Origin: Paraburkholderia caledonica NBRC 102488
GTDB lineage: Bacteria; Pseudomonadota; Gammaproteobacteria; Burkholderiales; Burkholderiaceae
DNA: 64,000 nucleotides
NCBI RefSeq assembly: GCF_000685095.1
Contig: NZ_BAYE01000006.1
Location: forward strand, 1-64,000
Direction: 5' to 3'
The notes under the pieces were generated by a model. It was not told the origin of the DNA and did not search any database. It saw nothing but the letters and a program-made list of their open reading frames with translations. Positions 52,267 to 62,426 of this stretch are shown piece by piece (position 1 is the stretch's first letter; every line of letters starts with the position of its first letter). Both the position numbers and the translations under genes were made by a program.

Positions 52267-53808
52267 TCAGGCCGGCAGCGCAAAGCTGGAAATCGCTTCG
52301 CGCAGAACGCCCACCTGGTCCTTCAGCGAGTGCGCGGCGGCAGCGGCCTGTTCCACGAGCGCCGCGTTCTGCTGCGTGACCTGATCCATTTCGCCGACCG
52401 CGCGATTCACCTGCTCGATGCCCGCGCTCTGCTCGCGCGACGCGTTGCTGATTTCCTCGAGGATCTCGTTCACGCGACGCACCGATTGCACGATCTCGCC
52501 CATCGTCGAACCCGCGTTGGACACGAGCGACGCGCCTGCTTCAACGGTACTCGTCGACGTCTCGATCAGCGCCTTGATCTCCTTGGCGGCCGTGGCCGAG
52601 CGTTGCGCGAGACTGCGCACTTCCGCGGCGACCACCGCGAAGCCGCGTCCCTGTTCGCCCGCGCGGGCCGCCTCGACCGCCGCGTTCAGCGCGAGAATGT
52701 TGGTCTGGAACGCGATGCCGTCGATCACGCCAATGATGTCGCCGATCTGCCGCGAGCTCGTTGTGATCTCGCCCATCGTACGGACCACGTCGTCGACGAC
52801 GCGGCTGCCGCGCGTGGCGACGTCCGCGGCCTGACCCGCGAGTTGCGCGGCTTGCAGCGCGCTGTCGGCGTTCTGCTTCACGTTGACCGTCATCTGATCC
52901 ATGCTCGACGCCGTCTGCACCAGCGCGGCCGCCTGTTCCTCGGTGCGCTGCGACAGATCGGTGTTGCCCGCGGCGATTTCGGTCGCGCCAATGTTGATGT
53001 TTTCGGTGCCGGTACGCACGCGCGAAACGGTGTCGACGAGACCGGCCTGCATGGTCTGCAGCGCATGCAGCAGGCTGCCGGCGTCGTTGTCCTTGACCGG
53101 CACGCGCGTCGCGAGGTTACCGCGCGCCATCAGTTGCGCATGTTCGACGGCCACTTCCAGGTCGCCGCCCAGCGAGCGGCGGATGCTGCGCAACACGAGC
53201 AGCATGATGGCCGTAGCAACAGCGCCGAGCGCGACGGTGATGGCGAGCCAGCGCAAGAGATTTGAATAAAACGCGCGCTGCACGTCGTCCATATACATGC
53301 CGGTGACGACATACCAGTCCCACGGCTGGAAGTGCATCGCATAGCTCGTCTTGGCCACGGGCTTTTCGCTGCCGGGCTTGGCCCACAGGTAGTCGACAAA
53401 GCCGCCGCCTTCGCGATTGCCTGCTTTGACGATGTCCACGAACAGATGGTTGCCCGCCGGGTCGGTGAATTGCGCCAGGTTCTTGCCGACCATCTCTTTC
53501 TTGAACGGATGCATCAGCATGACCGGCTGGGAATCGTTCACCGAGATGTAGCCGTCCTTGCCATAGCGCATCGCCTCGATTGTTGCGAGCGCCTGCTTCT
53601 TCGCTTCGTCCTCGGTGATGACGTGTTGCTGCGCCAGCGTGTAGTAACGGCTCACGACGTGATTCGCCTGATCGATCAGCGACGTGAGCTGATCGCGCCG
53701 GTCGGCAATCATCGACGCACGGTTTTGCCATGCACCGAAGCCGCCGATCAGGATCAGGCCGAACCACAGGACGGCGATCATTGAGGCCAGTTTTTTGTTC
53801 AAAGTCAT
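52267..53808 (-). CDS. Methyl-accepting chemotaxis protein
   Basis: A 513-residue chemoreceptor. A first membrane segment (~8-28) is followed by a periplasmic sCache-type sensor ([16 protein letters not shown] at its end), a second membrane segment (~188-210), a HAMP domain, and a signalling domain with the conserved hairpin tip [27 protein letters not shown]. Short-helix class as in Tsr-like receptors. The C-terminus lacks the NWETF-type pentapeptide that recruits CheR. The ATG at 53808 was chosen; another ATG lies 21 bases upstream. Ligand unknown; sCache sensors often bind carboxylates. Confidence 0.93.
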   Translation of the reverse strand: MTLNKKLASMIAVLWFGLILIGGFGAWQNRASMIADRRDQLTSLIDQANHVVSRYYTLAQQHVITEDEAKKQALATIEAMRYGKDGYISVNDSQPVMLMHPFKKEMVGKNLAQFTDPAGNHLFVDIVKAGNREGGGFVDYLWAKPGSEKPVAKTSYAMHFQPWDWYVVTGMYMDDVQRAFYSNLLRWLAITVALGAVATAIMLLVLRSIRRSLGGDLEVAVEHAQLMARGNLATRVPVKDNDAGSLLHALQTMQAGLVDTVSRVRTGTENINIGATEIAAGNTDLSQRTEEQAAALVQTASSMDQMTVNVKQNADSALQAAQLAGQAADVATRGSRVVDDVVRTMGEITTSSRQIGDIIGVIDGIAFQTNILALNAAVEAARAGEQGRGFAVVAAEVRSLAQRSATAAKEIKALIETSTSTVEAGASLVSNAGSTMGEIVQSVRRVNEILEEISNASREQSAGIEQVNRAVGEMDQVTQQNAALVEQAAAAAHSLKDQVGVLREAISSFALPA

Positions 53809-54355
53809 AGCGATGGGTCGTGCTTTCACAAAGGGTCGATCGGATTGGCTGTTTGCTTTTCGCTGACTTTGTTTACGGCACTTGCAGGGTGTCTCCTGAG
53901 GCAGGGGAAACCCGCTGTTTTAGCAGGGGTTTTGTCTGACTAAATATCCGCTGGGCTTCGTGAGGCCACGAGTCGCCTGTTTATTAAAAACGCAATGAAA
54001 TTTGAAATGCAGTAATCAATAAATCGTGAAGCGATATTCATCGGGATTCCGCAAACAACCCGATCTTTATTGAAATATGCTTGTTACAAATTGAGTCGCT
54101 GGATTGCGCCGATTCGACTGCGGATCACGGGCACGCGGCGTCCTGTCAAGTTTCCACAAAACGCCAATTAACTCCAAAGGCCGTGTGGCTGCGGCTCTCT
54201 GCAAAAATCGACACATTTTTCCACTTAACAGCAAGGCGGAAAAAGCAGAGCCGTCTAAATGACCGATAAATGAAAATTCCGCTATAGTCGCCATTTTCCA
54301 GTCGCCAGCCGGGCAAAAAGAGCGCCAATAAGCCCGCCACAAGGAGTACCGAAAA
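53809..54355. other. Non-coding, AT-rich divergent promoter region
   Basis: This 547-base gap lies between the divergent chemoreceptor and phosphonate genes. The right half is clearly richer in A/T than the surrounding genes. The only site I can place is the promoter at 54259-54288. Confidence 0.5.
54259..54288 (+). promoter_or_regulatory. Putative promoter of the phosphonate operon
   Basis: ATGACC (54259-54264) and TATAGT (54283-54288), 18 bases apart, sit 68 bases before the TTG start of the first gene. The -10 is a good match and the -35 is moderate. Confidence 0.4.
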
Positions 54356-56080
54356 TTGAATGCCCGCGAACCCGCCTTCGTCTCCGCTTCCCGCAGCGCA
54401 CGTCTGCGCCAGATGCTTGTCAGCAACGAACTCGAATTCATGATGGAGGCCCATAACGGCCTGTCCGCCCGCATCGTGCGCGAAGCAGGTTTCAAGGCGA
54501 TCTGGGGCTCGGGCCTCGCGATTTCCGCGCAATTCGGCGTGCGCGACAACAACGAAGCAAGCTGGACGCAGGTAGTCGACAACCTCGAATTCATGGCCGA
54601 CGCAAGCGATCTGCCCATTCTGCTCGACGGCGATACCGGCTACGGCAACTTCAACAACGTGCGCCGCCTCGTGCGCAAGCTCGAACAACGCGGCATTGCC
54701 GGCGTATGTATCGAAGACAAGCAGTTCCCGAAAACGAATAGCTTCATTAACGGCGAAGCGCAGCCGCTCGCCGATATGGACGAATTCTGCGGCAAGATCA
54801 AGGCCGGTAAAGACTCGCAGTCGGACGAGAATTTTTCGATCGTGGCGCGTGTGGAAGCGCTGATCGCAGGCTGGGGCATGGACGAAGCGCTGCGCCGCGC
54901 GGAAGCCTACCGCCGCGCCGGCGCCGACGCGATCCTGATTCACAGCAAGCTCTCGCGTCCCGACGAAATTCTCGAGTTCGCGCGTGAGTGGGCGGGCCGT
55001 GGGCCGCTCGTCATCGTGCCCACCAAGTACTACAGCACGCCGACCGAAGTGTTCCGCGAAGCTGGCATCAGCACGGTGATCTGGGCGAACCATCTGATTC
55101 GCGCGGCGACCTCGGCGATGCAGGCCGTCGCACGAGAGATCCATACGAGCGAAACGCTCGTCAATGTCGAAGACCGCATTGCCGGCGTCAACGAAATTTT
55201 CCGCTTGCAGGACGCGGACGAATACTCGGAAGCGGAAGACCGCTATCTGTCGAGCGGCCGCGCGGCGAGCGCCGCTGTCGTGCTTGCAGCGAGCCGCGGC
55301 AAGGGCCTCGAAGCGGTCACTCAGGACCGTCCGAAGGTCATGCTGCCGATCGCCGGTAAGCCGCTCTTGCGCTGGCTGGTCGACGCGTTCAAGAAGCAGG
55401 GCGTCAACGACATCACCGTGGTCGGCGGTTATCGCGCCGATGCGATCGACACGGCCGGTATCAAGCTCGTGGTCAACGAGAAGCATGCGGAAACCGGCGA
55501 ACTCGCATCGCTTGCGTGCGCGCTCGACAAGCTCGCGGGCGACACGCTGATCTCGTACGGCGATTTGCTGTTCCGCAGCTATATCCTGCGCGATCTGGTG
55601 GAGAGCGAGGCGGCGTTCAGCGTGGTGGTGGATTCGTCGTTGACCGATGCGGAAAACGCGAGCGTGCGCGACTTCGCATGGTGCTCGGCGGCCGACGACC
55701 GCGGTCTCTTCGGCAACAAGGTGCTGTTGCGTCACGTTTCGAGCGGGCAGCAGGCGTCGTCGGAGATTGCCGCGCAAACGCCGCATGGCCGCTGGGTCGG
55801 TCTTCTGAACGTACGCGGCGAAGGCTGTGAGCGTCTTCGGGCAGTCATGCAGCAGTTGCAGGCGCGTGCCGATTTCGCGTCGCTCGACATGCCCGCTTTG
55901 CTGAACGCGCTGATCGAAGCCGGTGAATCGATCGAGGTGCAATACGTGCACGGCCACTGGCGCGGTGTGAACGATCTCGAAGACTTCCGCCGCGCCGGAG
56001 ACTTCGCGCATGGCCAGACGCCGCTCGCCGCGTCGGTCGGCACGCAGGCAACGGATTCCGCGAACGGAGCCGCGCAATGA
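54356..56080 (+). CDS. pepM: Phosphoenolpyruvate mutase fused to a nucleotidyltransferase domain
   Basis: A 574-residue two-domain protein. Residues ~15-290 are PEP mutase (isocitrate-lyase superfamily) with the diagnostic motif [11 protein letters not shown] at 120-130 and [10 protein letters not shown] upstream. From ~305 to ~545 a MobA/GlmU-type nucleotidyltransferase domain follows ([34 protein letters not shown]). The first domain makes phosphonopyruvate from PEP. The second resembles PntC-type CTP:AEP cytidylyltransferases, which activate 2-aminoethylphosphonate for transfer to lipid or glycan. The start is TTG, with AAGGAG 9 bases upstream. It overlaps the next gene by 4 bases. Confidence 0.92.
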   Translation: MNAREPAFVSASRSARLRQMLVSNELEFMMEAHNGLSARIVREAGFKAIWGSGLAISAQFGVRDNNEASWTQVVDNLEFMADASDLPILLDGDTGYGNFNNVRRLVRKLEQRGIAGVCIEDKQFPKTNSFINGEAQPLADMDEFCGKIKAGKDSQSDENFSIVARVEALIAGWGMDEALRRAEAYRRAGADAILIHSKLSRPDEILEFAREWAGRGPLVIVPTKYYSTPTEVFREAGISTVIWANHLIRAATSAMQAVAREIHTSETLVNVEDRIAGVNEIFRLQDADEYSEAEDRYLSSGRAASAAVVLAASRGKGLEAVTQDRPKVMLPIAGKPLLRWLVDAFKKQGVNDITVVGGYRADAIDTAGIKLVVNEKHAETGELASLACALDKLAGDTLISYGDLLFRSYILRDLVESEAAFSVVVDSSLTDAENASVRDFAWCSAADDRGLFGNKVLLRHVSSGQQASSEIAAQTPHGRWVGLLNVRGEGCERLRAVMQQLQARADFASLDMPALLNALIEAGESIEVQYVHGHWRGVNDLEDFRRAGDFAHGQTPLAASVGTQATDSANGAAQ

Positions 56081-57258
56081 TCGAGGCGGCACAGTTCGTC
56101 GAGGCGGCGCGCGAACGCGGCTTCGACTGGTACGCGGGCGTACCGTGCTCGTACCTGACGCCGTTCATCAACTACGTGTTGCAGGACGAGTCGCTGCACT
56201 ACGTGTCGGCGGCGAATGAAGGCGACGCTGTCGCGCTGATCGCCGGCGTCGCGCTCGGCGCGCGCGATGAGCGTGATGCAGGCATACGCCGCCGCGGCAT
56301 CACGATGATGCAGAACTCCGGGCTCGGCAACGCGGTGAGCCCGCTGACGTCGCTCACGTGGACCTTCCGTTTGCCGCAGTTGCTGATCGTCACGTGGCGC
56401 GGCCAGCCCGGCGTCGCCGATGAACCGCAGCACGCGTTAATGGGCCCCGTCACGCCCGCGATGCTCGACACGATGGAAATTCCTTGGGAGACCTTCCCCA
56501 CGGAAGCCGACGCAATCGGCCCGGCGCTGGATCGCGCCATCGCCCACATGGACGAAACGGGCCGCCCGTACGCGCTCGTCATGCAAAAGGGCAGCGTCGC
56601 GCCGTATGAGTTGAAGGCCAGCGCCGCCAGCGAGCGCCGCGTGCCAGTGGCGGTGCGTTCGCAGTTCGCCAACGTGGCCGCGAGCGAACTCGCGTCGCGC
56701 CATGACGCGCTGAAGAAGGTGATCGCGCATACGCCGATCGAGTCGACGGTGGTGCTGGCGTCGACCGGTTTTTGCGGGCGCGAGCTTTACGCAATCGACG
56801 ATCGTCCGAATCAGTTGTACATGGTCGGCTCGATGGGCTGTGTGACGCCGTTCGCGCTGGGTCTGGCGCTCGCGCGCCCGGACCTGCACGTCGTCGCGCT
56901 CGACGGCGACGGCGCCGCGCTGATGCGAATGGGCGCCTTCGCAACGCTCGGCGCATACGGCCCGTCCAATCTCACGCACGTGCTGCTCGACAACGGCGCG
57001 CACGACTCGACCGGGGGGCAGGCGACGGTGTCGTCGCAAGTCTCGTTCGCGGGTGTCGCGGCGGCGTGCGGGTATGCGTCGGCGGTCGAAAGCGACGATC
57101 CGGCCGTGCTCGACCAGTTGTTCGAATCGGCCCCGCTCGACGGCCCGCGTTTTGCGCGCCTCGTGATTCGCCGCGGCACGCCTGACGGCTTGCCGCGTCC
57201 CACCATCACTCCGCCCGATGTGAAAACGCGCCTGATGCGCCACATCGGCGCCGCGTGA
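56077..57258 (+). CDS. aepY: Phosphonopyruvate decarboxylase
   Basis: A 393-residue ThDP enzyme. The N-terminal block [16 protein letters not shown] and the ThDP-binding motif [16 protein letters not shown]...[12 protein letters not shown] (~275-310) match phosphonopyruvate decarboxylases. It converts phosphonopyruvate to phosphonoacetaldehyde, the irreversible step that pulls the unfavourable PEP mutase reaction forward. The start overlaps the mutase gene stop (ATGA). It is the middle gene of the three-gene AEP operon. Confidence 0.94.
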   Translation: MIEAAQFVEAARERGFDWYAGVPCSYLTPFINYVLQDESLHYVSAANEGDAVALIAGVALGARDERDAGIRRRGITMMQNSGLGNAVSPLTSLTWTFRLPQLLIVTWRGQPGVADEPQHALMGPVTPAMLDTMEIPWETFPTEADAIGPALDRAIAHMDETGRPYALVMQKGSVAPYELKASAASERRVPVAVRSQFANVAASELASRHDALKKVIAHTPIESTVVLASTGFCGRELYAIDDRPNQLYMVGSMGCVTPFALGLALARPDLHVVALDGDGAALMRMGAFATLGAYGPSNLTHVLLDNGAHDSTGGQATVSSQVSFAGVAAACGYASAVESDDPAVLDQLFESAPLDGPRFARLVIRRGTPDGLPRPTITPPDVKTRLMRHIGAA

Positions 57259-57279
57259 AGTCAACGTAAAGGAGCGCCC

Positions 57280-58347
57280 ATGCTGCTGCTCAATCCCGGT
57301 CCGGTGACGCTCACCGAACGCGTTCGCAACAGCCTGTTGCAGACGGACCTGTGCCATCGCGAAAGCGAGTTTTTCGATTTGCAGGAAGAGGCGCGCACGC
57401 GTCTCGTCGACCTGTACGGTCTCGACGCGAGCGAATGGCAAGCGGTGCTGATGACGGGCTCCGGCACGGCCGCTGTCGAAAGCATGACCGCCGCGCTGGT
57501 GCCGCAAAACGGCAAGCTGCTGGTGGTGGAAAACGGCGTGTACGGTGAGCGCATTTCGCAGATCGCCGCGCAGTACGGCATCGCGCACGAGTCGCTCAAG
57601 CACGACTGGATGCAGGCGCCCGACGTCGCGAAAATCGCCGACTGTCTCGACGCGGACAAAGCGTTCACACATGTTGCCGTGATTCATCACGAGACGACGA
57701 CGGGGCGTCTGAACGACCTCGCGGCGTTGGGCACGCTGTGCCGTGCGCGCGGTTTGCGTTTGCTGGTGGACGGCGTGAGCAGCTTCGGCGCCGAAGCGAT
57801 CGATTTCGCCGACGCGAGCCTCGACGCGGTCGCCGCGACGGCCAACAAATGTTTGCACGGCGTGCCGGGCGCCTCGTTCGTGCTGGTGCGCCGCGCCGCG
57901 CTCGCGCAGGCGGCGAGCCGCACGTACTACCTCGACCTCGGGCGGCTCGCGCGCTTGCAGGATCAGCGCAACACGCCGTTCACGCCGTCGGTTCATGCGT
58001 ACTACGCGCTCGTCGAGGCACTGCGCGAGATCGCCGACGAAGGCGGCTGGCGCGCCCGTCATGCGCGTTACGCGGCGCTCGCGGAACAGGCGCGCGCGGG
58101 ACTGGCCGAGCGCGGCATCGGCAGCGTGCTGGCGCCGGCGGAATCGTCGGTGGTGTTGCGTGCATACCGGCTGCCGAACGGCGTGACGTATCCGCAATTG
58201 CACGATGCGCTGAAGGCGCGCGGATTCGTCATCTATGCGGGACAGGGCGGGCTGTCAGCCGAGCTGTTCCGTATTTCGACGATGGGCAATATCCACGCCG
58301 CCGACATCGACCGGCTGTTGCAGGGCTTTACCGAACTGACGCGCTGA
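57280..58347 (+). CDS. phnW: 2-aminoethylphosphonate aminotransferase
   Basis: A 355-residue class-V PLP aminotransferase. It begins LLLNPGPVTLTERVRNSLLQTDLCHRE as in AEP:pyruvate transaminases, has SGTAAVESM for phosphate binding, and the PLP Lys190 in ATANKCLHGVPGASFV. Known PhnW degrades AEP; here, behind a mutase and decarboxylase, it should run towards AEP by aminating phosphonoacetaldehyde. It lies 21 bases after the decarboxylase gene with AAAGGAG before the ATG. It ends the operon. Confidence 0.92.
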   Translation: MLLLNPGPVTLTERVRNSLLQTDLCHRESEFFDLQEEARTRLVDLYGLDASEWQAVLMTGSGTAAVESMTAALVPQNGKLLVVENGVYGERISQIAAQYGIAHESLKHDWMQAPDVAKIADCLDADKAFTHVAVIHHETTTGRLNDLAALGTLCRARGLRLLVDGVSSFGAEAIDFADASLDAVAATANKCLHGVPGASFVLVRRAALAQAASRTYYLDLGRLARLQDQRNTPFTPSVHAYYALVEALREIADEGGWRARHARYAALAEQARAGLAERGIGSVLAPAESSVVLRAYRLPNGVTYPQLHDALKARGFVIYAGQGGLSAELFRISTMGNIHAADIDRLLQGFTELTR

Positions 58348-58363
58348 GCGCCGCGCTGCAGGC

Positions 58364-58516
58364 TCACACAGGGTCTTTGTCCGGCGGCCCTTCCGGGCGC
58401 TGCGGCTCTTCGGTGTGATGACCGGGCGATGGCGGCGTCAGCGGATCGCCTTCCGGATCGCGGGTCGGATCGGCGTTAGGGTCGGGGATCGGGCTTGTAT
58501 GCATGTCGTAGCTCAT
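58364..58516 (-). CDS. Small Pro/Asp-rich protein (50 aa)
   Basis: A 50-residue, strongly hydrophilic protein (MSYDMHTSPIPDPNADPTRD start, PEGPPDKDPV end). AGGTGA lies 4-5 bases before the ATG. It converges on the aminotransferase gene with a 16-base gap. Its composition and the DPEGDPLTPP pattern resemble the 83-aa protein at 12816-13067. Probably a real small disordered protein; function unknown. Confidence 0.6.
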   Translation of the reverse strand: MSYDMHTSPIPDPNADPTRDPEGDPLTPPSPGHHTEEPQRPEGPPDKDPV

Positions 58517-58630
58517 TGCATCACCTGTGGTTGAGAACCCTGCGATAGCGGGACGGCGTCCGGCGTTCTCTTCAAGCGTAGACGCTTCCTGTCAGGCTTG
58601 ACCGCCAGAGTTGCTGCGCTGATCGTCCTG

Positions 58631-59335
58631 TTACTTCTTCACGCGACGGCCGACGGTGAGGTGCCAATAGCGCTCGGCGGCAAAAACGTCCTCGTAGTTG
58701 CCGGCGCCGAACGCGCGCAACTGGCTCTGATACGCATTGACCGCTTCGCGCTTGATCTGTCCGCGGCGCTGTGCGTCGATCGTGTGTCCGGCGCTCGGAT
58801 TGGCCGGCGTCGCCACGATGCCGCGCTGCGCGAGATCGGCAAGCCGTGCCTGCACGACACCCGGCGTGCGCCGGTGAATGGCTTCCTCGTAGCCGAACCA
58901 TTCGAGATGCGACAGGCGCGGCAGGATCTCGCAGCACGCTTCGAATACGCGCACGTGGTCGTCGTGAAACAGGCCGAGCGGCATCAGCAACGTGTTGGCC
59001 GTGGTTCGGTAAATGGTTTCCTCTAGCGCCGCTGCCATTTTGCTGATCGACGGCGAGTCGGAATACTGACTGTCGCGAAACGGCATTCGCAGCGGAATCG
59101 CATCGAGCAATTCAAGCGCGCGATTGTCTTCGAGCGTGCGCTCGTGTATTGCCTCATGGGCGTTGCTGAAGCCGGACTTTTCATCCCATTCGGTACGCAT
59201 CGTATGCTCGGGCGGTGCGGCGAAGACCGTACAAACCGCAGCGTCGGGATGCGCGGCGAGCAATGCGCCGCAACTGAACACGGCGTCGTCGAAATGAGGT
59301 GAGACGATGAAAAGGCGCGGACTGGTTTCGCTCAT
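58631..59335 (-). CDS. PIG-L family deacetylase
   Basis: A 234-residue protein with the zinc-binding motif SPHFDDAVFSCG at the N-terminus and the second site GLFHDDHVRV at ~120-128. The family N-deacetylates GlcNAc-containing lipids, mycothiol precursors and glycans. It sits next to the phosphonate operon on the opposite strand, so it could contribute to a deacetylated, phosphonate-decorated glycan, but that link is speculative. Substrate unknown. Confidence 0.9.
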   Translation of the reverse strand: MSETSPRLFIVSPHFDDAVFSCGALLAAHPDAAVCTVFAAPPEHTMRTEWDEKSGFSNAHEAIHERTLEDNRALELLDAIPLRMPFRDSQYSDSPSISKMAAALEETIYRTTANTLLMPLGLFHDDHVRVFEACCEILPRLSHLEWFGYEEAIHRRTPGVVQARLADLAQRGIVATPANPSAGHTIDAQRRGQIKREAVNAYQSQLRAFGAGNYEDVFAAERYWHLTVGRRVKK

Positions 59336-59535
59336 GGGAAGTCGGGTGGTTGCGAAACGTGCGCCGCGTGAGCGGCATAACGTTGTGTGACAATCGCGGC
59401 GTCACATCAGCTTAGGCGGAAATGGAACGAGTTGCGCGGCTGATTCGCAGTCTATTCACGGTTCCGATTGCATCGAGCATTGATCATGTTCGGCGCAAGC
59501 CTTATGCCTGAGGCGCTTTCGCTTTCAGCGGCGGG

Positions 59536-60126
59536 TCAGCGCAAAGCCCGCAAATCGTCCGCCGTGTCGATATCGCGCAAGATTCCGGCGTCGTCGACAT
59601 CGAGTCTCGTCACGCGCTCGGAGCCGAGCAACGAGCGCGCGCCGCTGTCGCCGTCGAGGCACAGCAGCGCGGCGCGGTGAACGGCGCCGAACCCTACGGG
59701 ATGGCCGCGCTGCCCGTCGTAAAACGGCGCCACGATCGGCGCGCCGCCGTCGAGCGCGCGCGCCACCGCTTCGATCGTGGTGATCTCGATGCGAGGCATG
59801 TCGGCGAGTGCGACGATCCAGCCCTCCGAGTCCTCGCTCGCCTGAATGCCGGCAGCGAGGCTTGCGCCCATGCCGCGTTCGGCGCCGGGCGCGAACGCCA
59901 CGTCGCAGCCCGCATCGTTCAAAAGCCGCGCAAGCGCTTCGGCGCCGGGCCGCACCACGGCCAGCACGTGCGGCACGACCCTCAGTAGCCGGTGCGCCGC
60001 TTCCTGCGCGACCGGCGTGCCGTCGGGCAGCCGCGCCAGCAGCTTGTTTTGCAGGCCGTGCGGATCGAAGCGGGAGCCGACCCCGGCCGCGAGCAATATG
60101 CCAGTGGCGAGCGACGCGTAAGCCAT
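59536..60126 (-). CDS. MocA-type molybdenum cofactor cytidylyltransferase
   Basis: A 196-residue nucleotidyltransferase. The N-terminal signature ILLAAGVGSRFDPHGLQNKLLARLPDG and the Asp block GWIVALADMPRI (metal/nucleotide binding) fit MobA/MocA proteins. The GHPVGFGAVHR motif is typical of MocA. MocA adds CMP to molybdopterin to give MCD, the cofactor form used by xanthine-oxidase-family enzymes, three subunits of which lie directly upstream on the same strand. So it probably matures that enzyme. Confidence 0.88.
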   Translation of the reverse strand: MAYASLATGILLAAGVGSRFDPHGLQNKLLARLPDGTPVAQEAAHRLLRVVPHVLAVVRPGAEALARLLNDAGCDVAFAPGAERGMGASLAAGIQASEDSEGWIVALADMPRIEITTIEAVARALDGGAPIVAPFYDGQRGHPVGFGAVHRAALLCLDGDSGARSLLGSERVTRLDVDDAGILRDIDTADDLRALR

Positions 60127-60203
60127 GGATGGGCACCGTTGAGTAAGATGCCACCGATTGTGCGGCGCAACGCAGCGCGAGGCAAGCGGCCCGCGCAGCG
60201 CGC

Positions 60204-62426
60204 TCAGACCTGCGTCGTCGTCATTACCTTGTCGAGCGTTATCGGAAGATCGCGCACGCGCACATCGGTTGCGTGGTACACCGCGTTGGCAAGCGCGGCG
60301 CACACGCCCGTAATGCCGATCTCGCCGATGCCCCGCACGCCAAGGGAGTTGATATACGGGTCGGGCCGGTCGATAAACGTAATATCCAGCGCGCCGATGT
60401 CGGCATTCACTGGCACGTGGTACTCGGCGAGATTTGCGTTCGTGAAACGCCCATAGCGCGTATCCAGCGAGGTTTCCTCCTGCAACGCTGCACCCACGCC
60501 CCATACGATACCGCCGAGCATCTGGCTGCGTGCGGTCTTCTCATTGAGCACGCGCCCCACGTCGTACACGCCGACCACCCGCGGCACGCGAATCGTGCCG
60601 AGGTCGGCATCCACATGCACTTCGACGAACACCGCGCCGAACGAGTGAAACGAGTACTTCTGTTTCTCGCCGCCCGGCTTGACGGTGGACGTCGCCTCGA
60701 TCGGTTTGCCGCCGGAGCGCGCGACGATCGCCGCCGCCGGATCGCGCTTCGCCGGTTGCGAGCGGCTCGTTACCCAGCCGTTCTCCACGGTGATGTCGTC
60801 GAGCGCCATGCCGTGCACGGGCGACGCAGGGTCCGCCAATGCCAGGGCGATGAGCCGCGCGCGCGCCTCGGTCGCGGCGTCGCGCACGGCCGGCGAAACG
60901 CTCGCCGCCGATTGCGAGCCGCCCGACACCGGCGCCTTCGGTAGCGACGAATCGCCGAGCGCAAAGTGGATGTTTTCCGGCGCGAAGCCAAGCGCATCGG
61001 CGGCGACCTGGGTCATTACCGTGTACGTTCCAGTGCCTATGTCCTGCGTGCCCGAGGCCACCATCGCGGTGCCGTCGGGCAAAATCCGCGCGATGGCGCT
61101 CGCTTCACTGCGATTAGCCGGGTAGGTCGCGGTCGCCATGCCCATGCCGATCAGCGTATTGCCTTCACGCATGGAACGCGGTGCGGGGCTGCGCCGCGAC
61201 CAGCCGAATTTCTCCGCGCCGATCTGATAGCACTCGCGTAACGACTTGCCCGACCAGGGCTTGTTTTCCTGCGGATCGGCTTCCGCGTAGTTCTTCAGGC
61301 GCAACGCTAGCGGGTCCATTTTGAGCGCGACCGCCAGTTCGTCCATTGCGGATTCCAGTGCAAACGAGCCGGTCGTCTCGCCCGGCGCGCGCATGAAGGT
61401 CGGCGTGCCGACGTTGAGCGGCACGAGCCGGTGCGTGGTCACCTGGTTCGGCACCGCATACAACATACGCGTGACCATGCAGCAGGTCTCGGTCCAGTCC
61501 TCGATCATGGACGTGTTTGAAATGCTGTCGTGACGCATGGCGCTCAGCGTGCCGTCGCGCCGCGCGGCCAGCACGAGGCGCTGTTCGGTGCGCGGACGTG
61601 CGCCGACCGGACCGAACATTTGCGGCCGCTCGAGCACGAGCCGCACCGGACGCCCGGTCTGTTTCGCGGCCATCGCGCACAACGACACATGCGACCAGGA
61701 CGAGCCCTTGCAACCAAATCCGCCGCCGACGAACGGCGAGATCACGCGTACGTCGCCAGGTGAAATGCCGAGCGTTCTGGCCACCGCCTGCGCTTCGCCG
61801 CTCACGCCCTGGGTCGAATCGTAGAGCGTAAGCTGCGGGCCGTCCCAACGCGCCATGGTCGCGTGCGGCTCCATTGGATTGTGATGCTCGATGGGCGTCG
61901 TGTACGTTGCGTCGATATGCACCGCGCTGTTCTGCATGCCGTCTTCGAAGCTGCCACGCTGCGTATCCGTTTGACGCCCCTGCGGTTTGTCCGGCGCATG
62001 TGCATTTGCCTTCGCCTGTGCGAAGTCGAGCGTGGCCGGCGTGCTCTGATACGTGATGCGCAACCGGCGCGCGGCATCGGTCGCATGTTCGAGCGTATCG
62101 GCGACGACTACCGCCACCGGCTCGTTGTTGTAATGCACCTGGTTGTCCTGCAGGAGCGACAGTCGACGACCCGCAGGCGGGGCCAGTTGCGCCTTGCCGC
62201 CGTTCGGCAGACGCGGCGCATTCTGATGCGTTATGACGAGCAGCACGCCGGGCACGGCCTGCGCGCGGCTTGCATCGATCGACGCAATCGTGCCGCGTGC
62301 AATCGTGCTCGTCACGAGCACGGCATGGGCGAGGCGCGCTTCCGGAAATTCCGCGGCATAGCGTGCTTCGCCGGTTACTTTGAGTAGACCGTCGGTGCGG
62401 TCGAACGGTTGACCGATCAGCGTCAT
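60204..62426 (-). CDS. Xanthine-dehydrogenase-family molybdenum subunit (PaoC-like)
   Basis: A 740-residue molybdopterin-binding subunit. It begins QPFDRTDGLLKVTGEARYAAEF, has the cofactor motif SPFVGGGFGCKG at ~250, FMRAPGETTGSFALES, GTQDIGTGTYTVMTQVAADALG, and the catalytic Glu in VRGIGEIGITG near the C-terminus. This order is typical of aldehyde oxidoreductases such as PaoC. Its start overlaps the FAD subunit stop by 4 bases; AGGAGGT precedes the ATG. Probably oxidises aromatic or aliphatic aldehydes. Confidence 0.93.
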   Translation of the reverse strand: MTLIGQPFDRTDGLLKVTGEARYAAEFPEARLAHAVLVTSTIARGTIASIDASRAQAVPGVLLVITHQNAPRLPNGGKAQLAPPAGRRLSLLQDNQVHYNNEPVAVVVADTLEHATDAARRLRITYQSTPATLDFAQAKANAHAPDKPQGRQTDTQRGSFEDGMQNSAVHIDATYTTPIEHHNPMEPHATMARWDGPQLTLYDSTQGVSGEAQAVARTLGISPGDVRVISPFVGGGFGCKGSSWSHVSLCAMAAKQTGRPVRLVLERPQMFGPVGARPRTEQRLVLAARRDGTLSAMRHDSISNTSMIEDWTETCCMVTRMLYAVPNQVTTHRLVPLNVGTPTFMRAPGETTGSFALESAMDELAVALKMDPLALRLKNYAEADPQENKPWSGKSLRECYQIGAEKFGWSRRSPAPRSMREGNTLIGMGMATATYPANRSEASAIARILPDGTAMVASGTQDIGTGTYTVMTQVAADALGFAPENIHFALGDSSLPKAPVSGGSQSAASVSPAVRDAATEARARLIALALADPASPVHGMALDDITVENGWVTSRSQPAKRDPAAAIVARSGGKPIEATSTVKPGGEKQKYSFHSFGAVFVEVHVDADLGTIRVPRVVGVYDVGRVLNEKTARSQMLGGIVWGVGAALQEETSLDTRYGRFTNANLAEYHVPVNADIGALDITFIDRPDPYINSLGVRGIGEIGITGVCAALANAVYHATDVRVRDLPITLDKVMTTTQV

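Noticed and set aside
54146..56092. 648-codon open frame on the minus strand
   Set aside because: Antisense to the PEP mutase fusion, which carries the diagnostic EDKxFPKxNS motif.
56437..58203. 588-codon open frame on the minus strand
   Set aside because: Antisense to the phosphonopyruvate decarboxylase and transaminase genes; no domain.
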